A DNA stretch of 64,000 nucleotides from Paraburkholderia heleia NBRC 101817 (GCF_000739775.1 NZ_BBJH01000046.1:1-64000); one strand, 5' to 3'. Positions 1 to 9,093 are shown, counted from the first letter of the stretch. A program made the numbers and translations. The notes: generated from the letters alone by a model not told the origin.

Positions 1-145
1 GCAGCGTAAAGTCGACTTCGAAATTGAAAACATCAGGACTGGAGAGCAACCTGATTAATGCGGTCTCTCTGGGAAGCCAAAAAGACCAGAACATCTGCCC
101 GGCAGCTGCCTTGACAAGCCGGTGCGGCTGCGCGGCGCGAGTCTC

Positions 146-448
146 CTACCCCTTGCTTTGCACCACGAGATCATTGTCCCGGGCGAACTTCAGCACGAAG
201 TCGAAGGCGTAGGGCGCGACCTCGCGCAGCCGGGCGTCGAGCACGACACACTTCAGGTTGCCGATAATCATCGGGCACACATAGGGCGAATAGCCGATGT
301 GCAGGTTTTCCCTTCTGACGCCGCGAGCCCGCGGTCCGAAGCTCGACAAGGCGCCGGCCAGGCGCTCGGACCAGTCGCTGGGCCGGAATGTCTTGCCCTT
401 GCTGGTGATACCTTGAATGACGTATGCAGAGGGATTCGCGGTGGTCAT
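146..448 (-). CDS. DUF3579 family protein
   Basis: A 100-residue soluble protein. It resembles the short DUF3579 proteins found throughout Burkholderiaceae, with a Y-V-I-x-G-I-T-S-x-G-K-T-F-R-P-S-D-W-x-E-R-L opening and a V-x-P-Y-A-F-D-F-V segment near the C-terminus. The biochemical role of the family is not established. The ATG at 448 has only a weak purine stretch upstream. It lies 104 bases downstream of mqo on the same strand and could share its transcript. No signal peptide or membrane segment is visible. Confidence 0.8.
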   Translation of the reverse strand: MTTANPSAYVIQGITSKGKTFRPSDWSERLAGALSSFGPRARGVRRENLHIGYSPYVCPMIIGNLKCVVLDARLREVAPYAFDFVLKFARDNDLVVQSKG

Positions 449-552
449 ATGCCAATCTTTTCAGGCTCTGAAGAGGTGAAGGCTCTTCGAATGAGACGTT
501 CCGTGCTCCAGCGCCCGATGCAGGTAAAAGTCACTCGCACCGGTCGCGGCGT

Positions 553-2208
553 TCAGTGCGCCAGTTCGACATGTCTGCTGCGCGCATGCGCACCCGTATT
601 CGTATTCGAACAGGCAGCACGGGGCTCGGGCATGTCGGGCTCGGTCGCGGCACGGTCCGGCGGCAAGCCGAGTTGCAGGATTTCGCTCGTCGTTTTCAAC
701 GACTCGCGCGCCTTGCCGGGATTCGACGAAAGCTGCATGCCGTAACCCGGAATGATCTTGCGGATCTTTGCCTGCCACGCGGACGTTCGAAACTTGCTCT
801 GAAAGGCCCTTTCCAGCAGGTTCAGCATGATGGGCGCCGCCGTCGACGCGCCGGGGGAGGCGCCCAGCAGGCCCGCAATGCTTCCGTCCTTCGAGCAGAC
901 TATTTCGGTGCCCAGCTTGAGCACACCGCCCTTTGTCTTGTCGCGCTTGATGATCTGCACGCGTTGACCGGCTTGCCAGAGTCGCCAGTCTTCCTGGCGG
1001 GCAAGCGGGAGATATTCCTGCAATGCCTGGAGGCGGTTGGCGTCGGAGAGCGTCAGTTGACCGGCCAGATACTTGATGAGCGAGAACTCGGAAAGCCCCA
1101 CACGCATCATCGGAACGATGTTGGTCATTTTCGTGCTGACGAGCAGGTCGCTGTACGAGCCGTTCTTCAGAAACTTCGTCGAGAATGTGGCGAACGGTCC
1201 GAACAGAATGGCCTTCTTGCCGTCGAGAATGCGCGTGTCCAGGTGCGGCACCGACATGGGCGGTGAGCCGACAGAAGCCTTGCCGTATGCCTTGGCGAAA
1301 TGGCGGCTCGTAATCTCGCTGTTGTCCGCGACGAGGAATGACCCGCCAACCGGAAAGCCGCCGTAATCCTTAGCCTCGGGAATGCCGGATTCCTGCAACA
1401 GCGGCAGGGAACCGCCGCCTGCGCCCACGAAGACGAACCGCGCGTCGATCTGGCGGGTCTGCACGCGCGACTGGGTATCTTCCAGCGTCACGCGCCACGT
1501 GCCGTCGTCATTGCGCGAGATTTTCTGAACGTTGCTGTTCAGGAGCAGATCGAAATTGGACTGACTGCTCAGGTAGCGCACGTATTGACGCGTGACCTCG
1601 CCGAAGTTCACGTCGGTGCCCTGCGGCGCCCACGTCGCGGCAACCTTCTGGCGGGGATCGCGGCCTTCCATCATGAGCGGAACCCACTGAGCGATCTCGT
1701 CGTGTGATTCCGAATATTTCATGCCCTGAAAAAGCGCATTGGTCTGCAAGGTACCGTAGCGATTTTTCAGGAAACGCGTGTTCTCGTCGCCCCAGACGAA
1801 ACTCATGTGCGGCGTCGTGTTGATGAACGAGCGCGGCTGCTTCAGTATTCCGCGGTTGACACCCCAGGCCCAGAACTGCCGCGAGACCTGAAAGTCCTCG
1901 TTGATGCGCACAGCCTTCGTGATGTCGATGGCGCCGCTCGAAGTTTGCGGCGTGTAGTTGAGTTCGGCGAGCGCGGTATGCCCGGTGCCCGCGTTGTTCC
2001 AGCCGTTCGAACTCTCCGCGGCGACGCTGTCGAGCCGCTCGGCCATCATCATCGACCACTGCGGTTCGAGTTCGTGGAGCAGGACGCCGAGCGTCGCGCT
2101 CATGATGCCGCCGCCTATGAACAGGACGTCGACCCTGGCGTGGTCATTGCCGGATCCTGGTAGCGAGCGGCCAGAATATTCCTGTCCCGATAGTCGTTCT
2201 CGTTTCAT
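553..2208 (-). CDS. mqo: Malate:quinone oxidoreductase
   Basis: FAD-dependent, membrane-associated enzyme that oxidises malate to oxaloacetate and passes electrons to quinone in the TCA cycle. The N-terminal dinucleotide fold reads V-D-V-L-F-I-G-G-G-I-M-S-A-T-L-G (about residues 26-41). Family blocks follow: S-S-N-G-W-N-N-A-G-T-G-H, then F-V-W-G-D-E-N, then V-F-V-G-A-G-G-G-S-L-P-L-L, and near the end L-L-G-A-S-P-G-A-S-T-A. The start was placed at the ATG at 2208 (551 aa, normal for the family); the frame stays open to 2349, but the extra 47 residues are basic and unlike a signal peptide. The C-terminal tail after the conserved I-I-P-G-Y-G motif is long and low in complexity. Confidence 0.93.
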   Translation of the reverse strand: MKRERLSGQEYSGRSLPGSGNDHARVDVLFIGGGIMSATLGVLLHELEPQWSMMMAERLDSVAAESSNGWNNAGTGHTALAELNYTPQTSSGAIDITKAVRINEDFQVSRQFWAWGVNRGILKQPRSFINTTPHMSFVWGDENTRFLKNRYGTLQTNALFQGMKYSESHDEIAQWVPLMMEGRDPRQKVAATWAPQGTDVNFGEVTRQYVRYLSSQSNFDLLLNSNVQKISRNDDGTWRVTLEDTQSRVQTRQIDARFVFVGAGGGSLPLLQESGIPEAKDYGGFPVGGSFLVADNSEITSRHFAKAYGKASVGSPPMSVPHLDTRILDGKKAILFGPFATFSTKFLKNGSYSDLLVSTKMTNIVPMMRVGLSEFSLIKYLAGQLTLSDANRLQALQEYLPLARQEDWRLWQAGQRVQIIKRDKTKGGVLKLGTEIVCSKDGSIAGLLGASPGASTAAPIMLNLLERAFQSKFRTSAWQAKIRKIIPGYGMQLSSNPGKARESLKTTSEILQLGLPPDRAATEPDMPEPRAACSNTNTGAHARSRHVELAH

Positions 2209-3110
2209 TTGTGCCAAGATTCTCACCCGCTGTGTTTGATGCGGAAGTGGTTTGCCGTAATGGCCGCGTGAGCTTGCTTCTTCCCGCAGGCCTTTTGTCG
2301 ATCGATCCCGTCGAGCTCGCTCGTTGCGACGAGGAGTGAAGAACGACAAAAATGAAATTCAATTCGGCAACAGTTAATTGAAAAGGAAACCGCGAACGCA
2401 TGACTGATTTCCTTCTTGTCCAGACGAACGTAATGGTATGGGGTCACAACTGCTACATATAGTCGCAGTGTGGTAATGGACCTTTGCTTGATGGGTGTGA
2501 ATTCTTGACGCAGGACGCGAGCGAACCTCGCAAGCGCATTCTGCCGTTGATTTCGCTTCAGTATGTGCGAGCGTCAGGATTTCTTTTTGTTCCAGTTCAC
2601 GTCTATTCAGCGCTAGTGGTCTATGCCGTTGCGAGGAAATGGCGCGTCATCGGAGCGGATCGGGCGATGGATGCGCGAACTCGCGATAGCGCAATCAATC
2701 AGGCTGCGAGCCCGCACTGACGTGAGTTCTGTGGACTGTGAAAAAGATCAATGGCAGCTTATGGAGCAGACTGTTCCAGAATCCGTGGTGAATCCTTGTG
2801 GCGTTAAGCAGCGCAGAGAGGAAGTGAAGGAATGGAAATGGAAAGCGTTATTTTGCCGGGCGGGCGGTCAATCGATATATCGATGCCGTATTCATTGACA
2901 TGAAAAGAAGCAGTCGGTAATACGAAATCGGTCAACACAGTATTTCCAATTCCAGCATGACGATGGCCTCGAGAGCTGACGCATTGGGTGCAGTTTGCCA
3001 GCGGGGCGCATGGAAGAAACTCTTCCATTGCCGGCACTTAATCCGGGCGGGGCGGCAAACTATAGTTCGCGGCACAGCAGCACGTTACGCTGCGCGTAAG
3101 GAGTTTAGTC
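2209..3110. other. Intergenic stretch without a convincing gene
   Basis: About 900 bases between the divergent mqo and the small secreted gene. Short open frames on both strands have no recognisable family, poor start contexts and Burkholderia-unlike residue composition, so none is called. It presumably holds the mqo promoter. One perfect 14-bp palindrome, ATCGATATATCGAT, sits at 2871-2884. Confidence 0.5.
3098..3103 (+). promoter_or_regulatory. Ribosome-binding site deciding a GTG start
   Basis: AAGGAG seven bases upstream of a GTG at 3111. It supports the GTG rather than the ATG three codons later as the start of the small secreted protein. Confidence 0.6.
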
Positions 3111-3335
3111 GTGAAAGTTATGTCATGCCTCTTGGTCGCCATGTCGCTTTTCGCCACCGCCGCGTATGCACAGGGAAACCATGCCCAGCCGTCCGCCGCC
3201 ACCGAAGCCGCCAGGCAGAATGAAGCGGCTCCGGCGGCGCATGAGTTCGGCCGCGTTGACCACGATCGCCGTGAAGACAAAAAGGACGACTGTGTCGGTC
3301 CGGTGTCGTTCTGCAACATCTATTTCGGCAGCTGA
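3111..3335 (+). CDS. Small secreted acidic/charged protein
   Basis: A 74-residue protein with a clear Sec signal peptide: a basic start (M-K-V-M), a hydrophobic core (L-L-V-A-M-S-L-F-A-T-A-A) and an A-Y-A-Q type cleavage site around residue 20. The mature part is about 53 residues, rich in Ala, Glu, Asp, Arg and His, with two cysteines near the end (D-C-V-G and F-C-N-I). These could form one disulfide in the periplasm. The GTG start is supported by an AAGGAG at 3098. No family is recognised. The codon pattern and signal peptide make it a likely real gene, of unknown role. Confidence 0.65.
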   Translation: MKVMSCLLVAMSLFATAAYAQGNHAQPSAATEAARQNEAAPAAHEFGRVDHDRREDKKDDCVGPVSFCNIYFGS

Positions 3336-3427
3336 GCGTTTGCTTCTGCAAATCGCTCCGGGCAAGTCGGTGCTGGAAGCGCATGGTATGGCCGCCCATT
3401 GATCTGAATCGTTTTGCTGAACGGTTC

Positions 3428-3432
3428 GGAGG
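3428..3432 (+). promoter_or_regulatory. Ribosome-binding site deciding a TTG start
   Basis: GGAGG six bases before a TTG at 3439. This is the strongest initiation context for the DUF3331 gene, whose reading frame has no earlier ATG. Confidence 0.6.
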
Positions 3433-3438
3433 TGAAAA

Positions 3439-3885
3439 TTGGACAACTCGAATGAGCACGTGTGGGAAAGCACCATTGCGCTGCTCGGCCGGATATCATC
3501 GCCAGATGATGGAATAGGCAAGTACAAGATGAGTCGTGCCGATAATGGGCGGGATCCCGCAAAAAGAGGGCCTCCGGCGCGTGCCGGAGAACGGCCGACC
3601 GATCCGGCCAACTGCACCATCGTCGATCGAATTTCCGCCTGTTCCATCATGGTTCGTTGGGGCGACGCCACCGTGGGACATTATGGCGAGCAACTCTGGA
3701 AGCGCGGCATCGCGCGACGCTCGACCTGGTGCATCTTGAGCGGAATGCGGGTCAGGCGGGGCGATATTGTGTATCGGCCCTGTACGCGGGGACTGCGACC
3801 GATGAATTGCGAAGAAGTGATTCTGGCGGAGGTGCTGGAAGGGGTTGACGTCGGTGTTTGCCAAATTTCGTCGGCAATCGATTAG
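3439..3885 (+). CDS. DUF3331 domain protein
   Basis: A 148-residue protein. The N-terminal 60 residues look disordered (rich in Asp, Arg, Pro and Gly). The C-terminal part matches the DUF3331 pattern of Burkholderiaceae: a V-R-W-x-D segment, H-Y-G-E-Q-x-W-x-x-G-I-A-R, then C-I-L-S-G-M-x-V-R-R-G-D-x-V-Y-R-P. The two cysteines and the R-R-G-D turn are typical. The function of the family is unknown; these genes are often found near accessory or horizontally moved DNA. TTG is taken as the start because of the GGAGG at 3428. Confidence 0.75.
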   Translation: MDNSNEHVWESTIALLGRISSPDDGIGKYKMSRADNGRDPAKRGPPARAGERPTDPANCTIVDRISACSIMVRWGDATVGHYGEQLWKRGIARRSTWCILSGMRVRRGDIVYRPCTRGLRPMNCEEVILAEVLEGVDVGVCQISSAID

Positions 3886-4141
3886 GGCGTAGCCCGGTAT
3901 TCGAGCGATCCGCGCTTCCGCTGCGAAGCGGGCGGTCCCCCAACTTGCGTTTTAAGAAAGCGGTGGACTCATGAGAACGCTGTAGCGCGGTATCCCACCC
4001 GCGTATGTCAGTGGGGTCCACCGCCGACTGTTACTGCTACGTCTGCCTCAGGCAATTCGGATACCTATGGGAAAACCTGGAAACCGATCGTACTTGACGC
4101 GGAAAGTCATATCAGCGGAGAACAGGGTCGCGACTAAAGCC

Positions 4142-4996
4142 TCAACCTTGCGTGATGAAGGTATGGACGTGGGTGTTGAACAGGTCGGGGTGCGTGCCGT
4201 TCATGCCGTGTGTGGCGCCCTTGATTGTGACGCGCCGTGCGAACTCGATCCACGCCTCCAACGCTTCGACGTTGTTGCGGAACATGAGCGGGCTGCGCTG
4301 GCCGTCGATCAGCAGCGTGCGGCACTTGATCTCGCCGGCGGCGCGCGGCGCATACGGCGGCAGCGGGTCCTGCAACTGCTTGGGCAGCGTCGTGGCGTTG
4401 GCGATGGCCATCTGGCGAAACGCGGCCGAACCTTTTTTCCAGGCGCCCGGCACGCTCACCGAGTCGACGAACAACTCGAGCCCCGCTTCGACTTCACCTG
4501 CGTGGATGAGGTCGGCGGCGCGCGTGCGCAGCGCGTTGGTGGCGGGAGGCAGCGCGGCTTCGTCGTCGTCCACGCGGGACAGCGGGCCGCCGGGGTCGGC
4601 GAGCACCAGCGTGCGCACGAGGCGCGGATAGCGGCGCGCCAGATGCCACGCCACGCAGCCGCCACGCGAATGGCCCACGAGGTGCACCGATTCGAGACCC
4701 AGCGCGGCGATGAAATCGGCCAGCTCGGCAACGTGGCTTTCCCAGCCGAAATCGCCCTGAATGCAGGCATCCGCCGCAGGCCAGTAGTGGCTCAGACTAG
4801 GCGCGATGCAGCGAAAATGCTCCGACAGGCCGTTAAGCTGCGGCATCCAGTAGCGGTAATCGCAGAGCGATCCGTGGACGAACAGCAGCGGCTCGCCATC
4901 GCCGCGCTCGAGGAACGGCAGGGCAATGCCCGAGTGCAAGGTCGCGTACGACAGGTCGGGCGCAGCAAGCAGGGATGGATCGATGCGTTGATTCAA
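4142..4996 (-). CDS. Alpha/beta-fold hydrolase
   Basis: A 284-residue cytoplasmic hydrolase. The oxyanion region is L-L-F-V-H-G-S-L-C-D-Y-R-Y-W (about residues 36-50), the nucleophile elbow is V-G-H-S-R-G-G (serine near residue 109), and the catalytic histidine is in G-A-T-H-G-M-N near the C-terminus. The acid is probably the Asp in L-L-I-D-G. Bulk and order match small esterase/epoxide hydrolase/haloperoxidase-like members; the substrate cannot be told. The start is a TTG at 4996 with AGGAG seven bases upstream (5004-5008). It is the last gene of a minus-strand run with the NTF2-like and D-cysteine desulfhydrase-like genes, after a 251-base gap. Confidence 0.85.
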   Translation of the reverse strand: MNQRIDPSLLAAPDLSYATLHSGIALPFLERGDGEPLLFVHGSLCDYRYWMPQLNGLSEHFRCIAPSLSHYWPAADACIQGDFGWESHVAELADFIAALGLESVHLVGHSRGGCVAWHLARRYPRLVRTLVLADPGGPLSRVDDDEAALPPATNALRTRAADLIHAGEVEAGLELFVDSVSVPGAWKKGSAAFRQMAIANATTLPKQLQDPLPPYAPRAAGEIKCRTLLIDGQRSPLMFRNNVEALEAWIEFARRVTIKGATHGMNGTHPDLFNTHVHTFITQG

Positions 4997-5247
4997 GGAG
5001 TGGCTCCTGACATGTGAGCGTCACTTTGCCGCAAGCGCACGATTAAGGGAAACTCAATAAACTGAAGGAATCGATAAGGTTTTCTGATTCTAAAAAGGGG
5101 CGTAACGCGGTAAGGCCCGTCGCGCGGGGGCGTTTCCTTTCATCGGTGAAAGCAATCGCGCGTGCCACAGCGCTGGCGCACGGCGGCACAATGGCGATTC
5201 GCGGTTCGCGATTTGAGGCGACGATGGCCGCGTTTGCGGCGCGGGAC

Positions 5248-5634
5248 CTACGCCTTCGGCGCCACGAGATTGGCGTCGCGCGCGAGCAGCCAGCGTCCGC
5301 TCGCATCCTTGCGCACCAGGGTGAGCGTGTAGCCCGCACGCCGCATGGGCTGGGTTGCGCCCGGCGGCATGATGGAGATGTCAATGCGATTGCGCAAAAA
5401 GGCCCAATCCCCCAGCACCTGAAGTTCCACGATCTCAGCCGTGCCCTCTATGCGCATGGCTTGTTGTGCCTGCGAAGCCGCGGCGAACGCCGCCTTGCCG
5501 AACGGCTCCTGGCCGGGCACCGTGAACACCACGTCGTCGGCCATCAGGTTCAGCACTTTGGCGGTGTCGCCGGCGCGGCTGGCTTCCATCCAGGTTTGCA
5601 CCAGCTCGCGAATTGCACGTTCGTCATCGGTCAT
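5248..5634 (-). CDS. SgcJ/EcaC-type NTF2-like protein
   Basis: A 128-residue single-domain protein of the NTF2/SnoaL-like cone fold: the opening D-E-R-A-I-R-E-L-V-x-T-W-M-x-A-S-R-A-G-D, then L-M-A-D-D-V-V-F-T-V-P-G, then the closing strand pair Y-T-L-T-L-V-R-K and G-R-W-L-L-A-R-D-A-N. Members are annotated as SgcJ/EcaC oxidoreductases but mostly have no demonstrated reaction. A strong AGAGGGAG lies just upstream of the ATG at 5634. It follows the PLP enzyme gene by 56 bases on the same strand, so the two are probably co-transcribed. Confidence 0.85.
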   Translation of the reverse strand: MTDDERAIRELVQTWMEASRAGDTAKVLNLMADDVVFTVPGQEPFGKAAFAAASQAQQAMRIEGTAEIVELQVLGDWAFLRNRIDISIMPPGATQPMRRAGYTLTLVRKDASGRWLLARDANLVAPKA

Positions 5635-5690
5635 CGTGGACTCCCTCTTTTTTCAGTTCAACGCATTCTGGAATACGCCCCCGCGGCGCC

Positions 5691-6734
5691 TCAAAACGCA
5701 CTGCGATAGGCAAACAGGCCCGGCAAACCGCCAGTCATGACGAAGAGGACGTTCTCGCCGCGCGCAAGGCGTCCCGAACGTGCGGCTTGCACGAGACCGG
5801 CGAACGCCTTGCCGCCGTACACGGGGTCGAGCAGCAGGCCTTCTTTCGAAGCGACGAGCCGCACGGCCTCGCGCATCGCGTCGGTCGGAATGCCATAGCC
5901 GTCGCCGAGCTGAGCTTCGTCGATCACGATCGAGCGGCCCTCGATGCGCCGCGCCGGATCGATCAGCCCGAGCGTCTTCGCAGCCTTTTCGAGCGTTGCT
6001 GCGTGGGCCTGCTCAGCCTTCGCGAGGACGGTGTAGGCGAGCACGAGGCCCGGGTCGATGCCCAGCGCCGCGAAGCCGGCGGCGAGCCCCGCATGCATGC
6101 CGCCGCTGCCGTTGGGCACGACGATGCGCGCGAAGCTCAAACCCTGCACATGGCCCTGCGCCATGATTTCGGCGGCGCACGCCGCGTACCCCAGACACCC
6201 CACCGGGCTCGACCCGCCCAGCGGGCATACATAGACCTTGCGGCCCTGGGCGCGCAGCTCGTCGGCGCGCGCCTGGGCGAACTCCAGCGCATTGGCTGCG
6301 CCGGGCAGGTCGTGCACGCGTGCGCCGAGCAGGTCGTCGAGGAGGATGTTGCCGTTCTCCAGATACTCGAAGTCCTCGCGCGGCACGGCACGCGTGAGCA
6401 CGAGTTCGCACTGCAGGCCCGCTTGCGCCGCCGCAGCCGCCGTCAAGCGCGCGTGGTTCGACTGACGCGCGCCCACGGTGACGACGGTGTCCGCGCCCTC
6501 AGCCAGCGCTTCGCCCACCAGAAACTCCAGCTTGCGCAGCTTGTTGCCGCCGCCGCCGAGGCCGGTGAGATCGTCGCGCTTGACATAGATATTCACGCCC
6601 CCAAGTTCGTCGCTTAGCCGCGGCAAGGGCTGGATCGGCGTGGGTCCTTCCAGCAGTGCGCGGCGAGCATGCCGCGAAAGATCGAGCTGATACGGGGACG
6701 CGGCATGCGTCGCTGCATTCGTTATGGTAGTCAT
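5691..6734 (-). CDS. D-cysteine desulfhydrase / ACC deaminase family PLP enzyme
   Basis: PLP-dependent beta-elimination enzyme of the D-cysteine desulfhydrase (DcyD) / L-cysteate sulfo-lyase (CuyA) / ACC deaminase group. The signature Y-V-K-R-D-D-L-T-G-L-G-G-G-G-N-K-L-R-K-L-E holds the PLP lysine (about residue 65). It is followed by G-A-R-Q-S-N-H-A-R-L-T-A, N-G-S-G-G-M-H-A-G-L, L-D-P-V-Y-G-G-K-A and a C-terminal M-T-G-G-L-P-G-L-F-A-Y. From the ATG at 6734 it has 347 residues, normal for the family; an upstream in-frame extension to 6854 is Arg-rich and rejected. Sequence reading alone cannot separate D-cysteine from L-cysteate as substrate. Confidence 0.88.
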   Translation of the reverse strand: MTTITNAATHAASPYQLDLSRHARRALLEGPTPIQPLPRLSDELGGVNIYVKRDDLTGLGGGGNKLRKLEFLVGEALAEGADTVVTVGARQSNHARLTAAAAAQAGLQCELVLTRAVPREDFEYLENGNILLDDLLGARVHDLPGAANALEFAQARADELRAQGRKVYVCPLGGSSPVGCLGYAACAAEIMAQGHVQGLSFARIVVPNGSGGMHAGLAAGFAALGIDPGLVLAYTVLAKAEQAHAATLEKAAKTLGLIDPARRIEGRSIVIDEAQLGDGYGIPTDAMREAVRLVASKEGLLLDPVYGGKAFAGLVQAARSGRLARGENVLFVMTGGLPGLFAYRSAF

Positions 6735-6948
6735 CGGGGTCTCGCTGTCTCGCAATTTGAAATGGGCCGGTGGCTGGCGGCAGCCGCGTTCGCCAGGCGC
6801 CGAATCATAACCAGGTAATGCTCGAATCATGCGTCTCAGGGTTCTCACGTCCACGTAATTCCGTATTGCGTCGCAGCAAGGAGGTTTTTAGACTGATTCT
6901 TATCCAGACAATCGTCCGAGACGATATTCCCACCACGGGAGGCTTCAA

Positions 6949-7158
6949 ATGAATATTTTTCAATCGCCGAGCCAACCATCGAGTCCGAGGCTGCACGTAT
7001 TCGAACAGGAAGGCGGCTGGCACTGGGGTATCACCATAGAGCGTTCGGCAGGCGGCGGGTTCAAGGTCATCGCGTACAGCGAAAAGACGTTCCGCGCCGA
7101 AAACGAAGCACAATGCGACGGCGACCGCGCCCTCGTCAATCTCGCCGAACTGGTTTGA
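6949..7158 (+). CDS. Small conserved-looking hypothetical protein
   Basis: A 69-residue soluble protein with a GGGAGG six bases before the ATG at 6949. The middle reads as an alternating beta pattern (H-V-F-E-Q-E-G-G-W-H-W-G-I-T-I-E-R, then G-F-K-V-I-A-Y-S-E-K-T-F). No signal peptide, metal motif or family is recognised. A good terminator hairpin begins at its stop codon, which supports a stand-alone short transcript. Confidence 0.65.
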   Translation: MNIFQSPSQPSSPRLHVFEQEGGWHWGITIERSAGGGFKVIAYSEKTFRAENEAQCDGDRALVNLAELV

Positions 7159-7185
7159 GCCGCGCGCCGCGCGGCTTCGTGTTTT
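7158..7185 (+). terminator. Rho-independent terminator after the 69-aa gene
   Basis: Perfect 8-bp stem AGCCGCGC / GCGCGGCT (7158-7165 with 7169-7176), a 3-base loop, then TCGTGTTTT. The stem starts at the last base of the TGA stop. Confidence 0.65.
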
Positions 7186-7432
7186 CACGTCTGCGGCACC
7201 CTTCCTCGCATCCTTCTACGTCTGCGGCCCGCGCCCCCGCGCTGCGCCGGAATCGGCGTGTCCTTTCGTCTGATTGCTTCGTCTGCGTGCGCTCCGGCCG
7301 CGTCCATCGGCCTCAGTGACCGGTCGCGCGACGTTTGCGAAAAATCAGCGCGCAAACCCATCTGCCTCGGTATCTTGAAAAATTGCCCGAGAGGGCTTTT
7401 CAGACCGTTCCCGAACGCCGTCACTTACCTTC

Positions 7433-7873
7433 ATGACCTCACCTGCGCCGCGCCCCTCGCCGACCCTTGCGCCCGATCTGCAACTGGGCGAACCCATGAC
7501 CGATACGATACATGCCGAGTTCGTCGCGCTGCTCGACGCGCTTGCGCGCGCGAGCGACGAAACATGGCTCGGCGCGTTCGATGCGTGGGCGGCGCACACG
7601 AAGCAGCATTTCGCGCAGGAAGAAGCGTGGATGGAGGAAATGTACTTCGGTCCGCGCCATTGCCATGCGGGCCAGCATCGGCACGTCCTGAACGTGGCCG
7701 CCGAGGTGCGCAGGCAAGTTGCCGACGAGGGGCGCTTCGACACGGGGCGGCAACTGGTGGGCGAACTGCGCGAATGGTTCGCCTGGCACGTGCAGTCGAT
7801 GGACGCGCTCATGGTCGAAGGCCTGCGCGAACACGGCATTGCGAAGTCCGATCAAGCCGATCAAGCGGTCTGA
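7433..7873 (+). CDS. Bacteriohemerythrin
   Basis: A 146-residue hemerythrin-domain protein, likely binding O2 (or NO) at a di-iron site. The ligand pattern is visible in order: H-T-K-Q-H-F-A-Q-E-E (His and Glu), H-C-H-A-G-Q-H-R-H (His pair) and W-H-V-Q-S-M-D (His and Asp). The N-terminal 20 residues are Pro-rich, followed by L-Q-L-G-E-P-M-T-D-T-I-H-A-E-F, so a second possible start is the ATG at 7496; the upstream one was kept because the conserved L-G-x-x-x-I/M-D-x-x-H block begins before it. It ends 23 bases before the flavin hydroxylase, an arrangement suggesting a joint role with oxygen. Confidence 0.9.
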   Translation: MTSPAPRPSPTLAPDLQLGEPMTDTIHAEFVALLDALARASDETWLGAFDAWAAHTKQHFAQEEAWMEEMYFGPRHCHAGQHRHVLNVAAEVRRQVADEGRFDTGRQLVGELREWFAWHVQSMDALMVEGLREHGIAKSDQADQAV

Positions 7874-7896
7874 GTCACATTCCAATCGTTCGATTC

Positions 7897-9093
7897 ATGC
7901 AAGCAGATATCGTAATCGTGGGCGCCGGTCCGGTGGGGCTGTGTCTCGCGCGCGCGCTCAGTGGTGCTGGCCTCAAGATCGCCATGGTCGAGCAGCAGAG
8001 CCTCGCCGACATCGGCGAGCCGCAGTTCGACGGGCGCGAGATCGCGCTGACCCAGAAGTCGGTGCGCATGATGCGCAGGTTCGGGCTTTGGGATCTCATC
8101 GATCCGCACGCGCGTGCCCCGCTGCGCAGCGCCAGGGTGTTCAATGGTCCATCGCCAGGGGCGCTCGAGATCGGCCACGACCTGAGCGGCCACACGGAGC
8201 TGGGCTGGCTAGTCTCCAATCACCTGATTCGCAAGGCTGCCTACGAGGCGCTGCTGCAAAGCACGGCCGAGCATGGCGACGTGACGCTGCTCGCGGCGCG
8301 AAAGGTCAGCGCCGTGAAAGCCGACGACGCTCTGGCGAGCGTGACACTGGAGAGCGGCGAGACACTCTCGGCGAAGTTGATCGTCGCGGCGGACAGCCGC
8401 TTCTCATCCACGCGCAAGATGATGGGCATTGCCGCCAACCTGCACGATTTCGGGCGCGCCATGCTGGTTTGCCGCATGACGCACGAAGCGCCTCACGAAC
8501 ACGCCGCGTGGGAATGGTTCGGCTACGGTCAGACGCTCGCGTTGCTCCCCATGAACGCGGAGCGCTCGACGAACGCGCATCAGTCGTCGGTCGTGCTCAC
8601 GCTGCCGGTGGGCCAGGTCAACGAGGTCGCCGCGCTGGAGCCCGAGGCGTTCGCGCGGCATATCGAGGATCGCTTCATGCACAGGCTGGGCGCGATGACG
8701 CTGGCGAGCACCCGGCACGTGTATCCGCTCGTGGCCGTTTATCCGGAGCGCTTCGTCGGCAAACGCTTCGCAGCCGTGGGCGACGCCGCGGTCGGCATGC
8801 ATCCGGTGACCGCGCATGGGTTCAATTTCGGTCTGCTCGGGGTGGAAAACTTAGGTAAGCGAATCATCGACGCGCACAAGAGCGGCTTCGATATCGGGGC
8901 GCCCTCGGTCCTGCAGGGCTATGAAACGCAGCACCGACGCGCAACGAAGCCGCTCTATCTCGCGACCCGGTTCATCACCGACGTCTATACGAACAACACC
9001 GCACCCGCGAAACTGGCGCGCGACTTCATGCTGCGCGCGGCTTCGAAACTGATGCCGTTCAAGAAGGCCATCGCGGCTTCGCTGACCGGCTGA
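7897..9093 (+). CDS. ubiM: UbiH/UbiM-type FAD-dependent hydroxylase (probable 5-demethoxyubiquinol-8 5-hydroxylase)
   Basis: A 398-residue FAD monooxygenase of the UbiH/UbiF/VisC/COQ6 family, acting on a ubiquinone precursor at the membrane. Visible motifs: I-V-I-V-G-A-G-P-V-G-L-C-L-A-R-A-L at the start (FAD ADP-binding), D-G-R-E-I-A-L-T near residue 45, and the second FAD motif A-A-V-G-D-A-A-V-G-M-H-P-V-T-A-H-G-F-N-F-G (about residues 289-309), where the usual Q/G-G-x-N is T-A-H-G-F-N. The D-G-R-E-I-A-L-T opening and length fit UbiM better than UbiH/UbiF/UbiI; that subtype call is inference. The ATG at 7897 was chosen because the dinucleotide fold starts immediately; the frame is open far upstream but overlaps the hemerythrin gene. 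Confidence 0.8.
   Translation: MQADIVIVGAGPVGLCLARALSGAGLKIAMVEQQSLADIGEPQFDGREIALTQKSVRMMRRFGLWDLIDPHARAPLRSARVFNGPSPGALEIGHDLSGHTELGWLVSNHLIRKAAYEALLQSTAEHGDVTLLAARKVSAVKADDALASVTLESGETLSAKLIVAADSRFSSTRKMMGIAANLHDFGRAMLVCRMTHEAPHEHAAWEWFGYGQTLALLPMNAERSTNAHQSSVVLTLPVGQVNEVAALEPEAFARHIEDRFMHRLGAMTLASTRHVYPLVAVYPERFVGKRFAAVGDAAVGMHPVTAHGFNFGLLGVENLGKRIIDAHKSGFDIGAPSVLQGYETQHRRATKPLYLATRFITDVYTNNTAPAKLARDFMLRAASKLMPFKKAIAASLTG

Noticed and set aside
2871..2884. Palindrome ATCGATATATCGAT as a regulatory site
   Set aside because: Perfect, but isolated from any start codon by over 200 bases, and could occur by chance; not called as a functional site.
7258..7896. In-frame upstream extension of the UbiM-type hydroxylase by over 200 residues
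   Set aside because: It is the shadow of the hemerythrin gene in another frame, Arg/Ala-rich, and the FAD-binding fold starts directly at the ATG at 7897.
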